DNA from: Nelumbo lutea
Taxonomy: Eukaryota; Streptophyta; Magnoliopsida; Proteales; Nelumbonaceae
Length of the DNA: 64,000 nt
Reading direction: 5' to 3'
NCBI GenBank assembly: GCA_022828595.1
Contig: JAKGHH010000002.1
Location: 41,014,222 to 41,078,221 of the forward strand
Shown: one piece after another, positions 60,106 through 64,000 of the stretch
Numbering within the stretch: position 1 is the stretch's first letter
Layout: the number at the start of each line of letters is the position of its first letter
The notes under the pieces: generated by a model
What the model was told of the DNA's origin: nothing
Database searches by the model: none
Seen by the model: the letters and a program-made list of their open reading frames with translations, nothing else
Program-made: the position numbers and the translations under genes

Positions 60106-61959
60106 TTTTGCAAAAATCTTATGATTTTTGTTTGAATCCTATGGTTGATTTATAAATCTTACGACTTATACGATGCACTGTGTTTCAAATAAAGTCAATT
60201 AAGAATTAGTTCTCTACTTTGTTACGTTTTGTTTATATTTAGTTTTGTTATGGGAGACTTGTTTTAAAGCCCTTACTAAAAAAAAATGATTTATTTATGT
60301 TATTTAAGACCAAGCATTGGGTTTGTTTTACATCATATGTAGGCTAGAGAGCCATTATATGTGATTTTTTTTCCTTTCAAGTCAAACTTGATTTATCATC
60401 TTAGGCTTCTATTGGACAAGTGTTAAAGTCTATTGTTTTAGGTATATATATTGTAGATATGCATTAAACATTTTTTTCTGAAAAGTGAAGCCATAGTGTA
60501 AAATCATCCTCTACGTATTTAGCCTTTTAGTATATTTATAATTATTTTTTTGATAAGTTTGTAAAAAATATAAATAATCTTACAATTTACGATCCGGTTC
60601 ATGATTCGATTCAATTCAAGTTTCTCTATAATTTACCATATGATTATGATTTTGAAAAAAAAATGGATCAAGACAATTTTTATTAGTTATCGTGGATAAT
60701 GATTTTGTAATTTCTATTATTTATTTGTAAACATTATTTGTAAAAAACTATTTATTTACAAAAAAATTATTTATTTGTAAAAATTATCTTGTACAAGAGC
60801 TCTTTTATTAGCCCTCTTTTTGTTTAGTTGTTTGGCAAAGCTCTCTCCTGCTATTTGTTCTCAATTCTTAATACAACACTATTTCCATCTTTCTCAAAAA
60901 TAAAGGTAATTGTTGTTAACTGGACGCTTTGGCTTTTGAGGAACTTGGATACACATAGTTGCCAACAGAAACCAGGTCAGTTGTCGATCCCACTTGCTTC
61001 CAACAGGTATTTGGCACTAACCCTTTTGAGACTCTCCACCCTCTTATCTATCATCATTATTGAGCTCCTTATGTCTGCAACTACCACAGGGAGTTCAGGT
61101 TGCACAGGATAGGATGTGGGAAGAGCGAGTCTGCTAGTTATTTACTTTCTTCACATAGGATTAGGAAGATATGGGCTAAGGACTTTTAGTTTTTTGATCA
61201 GTCATAAAAAATGAGGATATATTCATGGAGTGATTTGTTTTTGTCCTTGACGTCTAGCTCATCAATTTGGTTTTGACCCAGCATTAAAAGAATAAAATAA
61301 AATAAAAAAAAGATTTCTTATGAATCTTATCCATCAATGATGGTCCTTGCATGGGACAGCCAGTTGATTGAGCATAACCTAGGTACTTTGTAAGCAAGAG
61401 TTTGGATGGCCTTAGCCAAATACTCTTGGGAATATCAACCACATTTTCTTAGTGTCCAAAAAAATTGATGCTTTCGATGGTTAAAATAGTCATCTGGTTG
61501 GAGCAATTTTCCTAGGATGTTCATTAATTTGGACATACTAGTGTTATTTGTTACCTGTTGCATATATGATAAAACTATAATTGAAATACTGCTCTTTCCC
61601 TTGTGTTTATTCTGATGGAAACTTTGTTTTTGGGCAGGGACTTGAAGTGGAAAGAAGGCATCTAAGGTGTCATACCAGCAGAGAAGTATCACCATAGATT
61701 AAAGTGGCATTTCCCTCAAGTTCCAAATGGTTATCTGTATCACCTGATCGATTAATATTAATTAGTTAGTCCACACGGTAATCATTTCTCTTAGATCTTT
61801 CTGTTGTCATTACCAATTAAAATCTTTGATCTTTCCTTCTCTGCAGCGTGGTTATTGTTATGGATTTAAAAATAAAGCATCAAACCGATGAGATGTATAT
61901 AGTATTGTTCATGTTAAACATATTTGGTGTGTGTGTGTGTGTGTAATAAGGGGTGTGAG
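60106..61959. other. Stretch without recognised gene
   Basis: AT-rich; the + frame at 60828-61112 shows no similarity. Contains a (GT)n run at about 61927-61944. Confidence 0.45.
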
Positions 61960-63125
61960 GGGGGTTGTCAATGGGTGTTCAAACATCTCTTATGTTTAAA
62001 CTTCCCTTGCTGGTGAGATGTGCTGCCTCCTAATTTGTTATACAGTAACAAATTCAGAAAAAAAAATGCAATACAAATCAGATTTAGAGTCTTTTGTGAA
62101 TTTTGATAAATATCACCTGATTGGTTTCCTATCAAATAAATAAATAAATAAATACCACCTGATTGATTACCACTTTTGTGATACCAGTTGATTGGTTACA
62201 AGCTTTTCTGGTATCATAGTTGAACCCTTTTGCAAAAAACGGTAATAAACTTTGCTGAAATAACAAAAACAGTTGTGTTTAGGGAATAATGTTCAAATTG
62301 GTGAGTAGGAAAATAATTAAAATTTTTGGACAAAATTAGCACTGAAAAAGGAAAAAAGTTTGATGGCTTCTTGTTTAGTAGCAGATGCACATAGAAATGG
62401 TCTCTACATTTTCCATTGTCTTTGTGACAGTTCCATTACTTTGTAGAGTGATTTTGCAACGATATTTATATGTCATTTCTCAACCAAATTGCTTCATGTT
62501 CTTGTTCCAACTTCCAAGCACCCCAAACGTCTCATCTGCATACTTCTCCTCTTCCACTTCTTTGTTGTCTGATCTTTTCATTTGATCATGACAATATAGT
62601 CATCACCATTGAAACTGATATTACCTTCACTGGTTACAAGATTAACCAACCTTCCTGTTCTGTTAAAAACATCCCAAATGAGCTCCTTGGCTTCTTCATT
62701 CTTACCAGAGACATGGCAGTACACCATATGAAAATTGTTGTGGAGTCAAGATACAGATAAAGAAACTTTTCTCTCACAAAGATGGTACAAATAGTAAAGA
62801 CCATTTCTATCTACATCTGCCACTAAACCCGTGCCTATCCAACTTTCTCCTTTTTTTAAAGTCTAATTTTGTCCAAAAAAATTAATTATTTTCCCATTCA
62901 CTACTGATTTGAACATTATTCCTTAAACACAATTAGTTTTGTTGATTCAAAATGTTTATTACTTCTTTTTTTTGCCCTTGAAGAAAAAACGTTGAATCTG
63001 GTTTTCTGTTGCATTTTTTTTTTGCTGAATTTGTTGTATAACAAATGAAGGGGCAGCACATCACATTAAATGCAAGAGAAGTTAACATGTGAAACAATGG
63101 AAGGCCCATTAACAACCTTCCTCTC
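61960..63125. mobile_element. Long terminal-inverted-repeat element carrying unrelated internal DNA
   Basis: The left arm (about 61960-62356) and right arm (about 62843-63125) are inverted copies. For example AACAAATTCAG.AAAAAAAATGCAA and GTGTTTA.GGAATAATGTTCAAAT on the left recur reversed on the right, and the outer parts share GATGTGCTGCC..CTT..ATTTGTTATAC. The middle (about 62357-62842) is not inverted. On the minus strand it contains HMVYCHVSGKNEEAKELIWD, PPR-repeat-like in look (low confidence). This resembles a foldback or Pack-MULE arrangement; no transposase is seen and the target duplication was not resolved. Confidence 0.6.
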
Positions 63126-63454
63126 TTGCCCCTTTTCTGCTTCCACTACTGTTGTTGCTGTTTCCTCCATCAGCCAACAGCTGCCACTCTTGTTATTCTT
63201 CTTCTTCTTTAACCACTTTGTTATTTTAAACTATTAGCCTGCAGATTTCATATAGGAATCTATTCTATTTGATTATTTACTAGTATTGATGATTCTAAGC
63301 TGAAGTGAAATCAGGTATCCTTTCTGAACTCACAGCAACCAATCTAGAAAAATAATTCAAAAGACAACCTCTTTTATCCTTGTTTCTTTGGTGGTTACAG
63401 AACGACTTCTGCTTTCCTACTTCAAATTGAAAATTCAGAGAAGAGACCAAGAAA

Positions 63455-64000
63455 ATGTCCATGAAGGAGGACGGGTATTTCTTTCTCTCTCTCTCTCTCT
63501 CTCCACATCAATTTCATGCTCTCAATGCTCTTTAATTTTTAACATATTTGGATTTCAGTCTTTTAATTGCTTCAGCACTGTCAGACGTGCAAATTAATGT
63601 GCATGGAGTCCACTTCCGTTTGAAGAAAGTAAGGAACAAACACTGAGACGACCCAAGAACATTTCACTACTTATATTTATTTGTTTTCTTCTGCATATAT
63701 AATTTTTTGTTCATTTCCTTTGTTCATAGAAACTTCTTCTTGCGAAATCTGCTAAACTTGCTAAATTACTTGAAAAAAATCAACATGAAGATATATCCCA
63801 CTTGCTCCCAGACATACCAGGTGATTCTCAAACATTCGAACTTGCTGCAAAGTTCTTCTATGGTCATGAGCTGAACTTGTCTGCCGAAAATGTCATCCCA
63901 CTTGCTTGCCTTGCTCATTATCTAGAAATGACTGATGATTTCAGCCCCAACAATCTTTACGATAGATGTCTATCATTCATGGAACAATGGGTTTTCCCCA
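63455..64000 (+). CDS. NPH3-family BTB/POZ protein, 5' part (cut by window end)
   Basis: Exons 63455-63474, 63559-63628 and 63730-end join in frame: MSMKEDGLLIASALSDVQIN, VHGVHFRLKK, then KLLLAKSAKLAKLLEKN. The next exon has DISHLLPDIPGDSQTFELAA, KFFYG, NVIPLACLAHYLEMTDDF and LSFMEQWVF. This is the BTB domain pattern of NPH3/RPT2-like plant proteins (DIPG...FELAAKF.YG...A.YLEMT), which act as substrate adaptors for CUL3 ubiquitin ligases, often in blue-light and auxin signalling. The ATG at 63455 is chosen because it is the only start whose phase passes correctly through both introns. Intron 1 (63475-63558) begins with a CT microsatellite and uses the acceptor GATTTCAG. The NPH3 domain would lie beyond the window. 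Confidence 0.85.

Noticed and set aside
63388..63597. 69-codon frame as the BTB gene start
   Set aside because: It reads through a CT microsatellite intron; only the ATG at 63455 with the acceptor at 63558 keeps the BTB frame.
1..64000. CRISPR array, bacterial operons, rRNA or tRNA genes
   Set aside because: None seen. Repeats are transposon- or satellite-type and no cloverleaf or rRNA sequence was recognised by eye; a tRNA scan was not possible here.

Overview
The window is plant nuclear DNA, most likely from a flowering plant with a TE-rich genome. Genes have short exons with GT..AG introns, plant gene families (formin, reticulon-like, NPH3-type BTB), AT-rich intergenic DNA, Ty1/copia and Ty3/gypsy LTR retrotransposons, and MITEs. 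No species can be named from sequence alone. Much of the supplied open-frame material is degenerate retrotransposon or chance.

Three protein-coding genes are supported, all on the + strand. (1) The 3' end of a formin (end of the FH2 domain): exons at 847-915 and 1017-1083, then a 23.7 kb intron, then the last exon at 24796-24983. (2) A complete nine-exon reticulon-like gene (37305-40260, 684 codons plus stop), with a long acidic N-terminal region and a C-terminal reticulon homology domain. (3) The 5' end of an NPH3-family BTB/POZ gene (63455 to the window end).

Layout: 1-758 holds the edge of a minus-strand Copia element lying in an upstream formin intron. Positions 1084-24795 are the giant intron, packed with broken LTR elements: a plus-strand Copia (4010-8340); minus-strand Copia LTRs and RNase H fragments; a minus-strand composite with a Copia LTR/gag at one end and a Gypsy gag-protease/LTR at the other (9285-14573); a plus-strand Copia that looks like a join of two subfamilies (16776-21727); and an internally deleted minus-strand Copia with both LTRs (22734-24492). 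Positions 25-37 kb are intergenic, with nested hAT-like elements (one with an 8-bp target duplication), several MITEs and a 298-bp tandem duplication. After the reticulon gene, 40.4-53 kb is very AT-rich, with microsatellites, a roughly 15-bp minisatellite and a locally amplified repeat family. Positions 53-63 kb hold no recognisable gene, only repeats and exon-like fragments, then the BTB gene.

The genes do not form a pathway or an operon. Formins nucleate actin, reticulons shape ER tubules and NPH3-BTB proteins act as CUL3 adaptors; their adjacency appears incidental. I found no clearly new biological system. The most informative observations are the giant TE-filled intron that still joins an intact reading frame, the chimeric retroelements, the GC-AG intron in the reticulon gene, and several unusual repeat structures.
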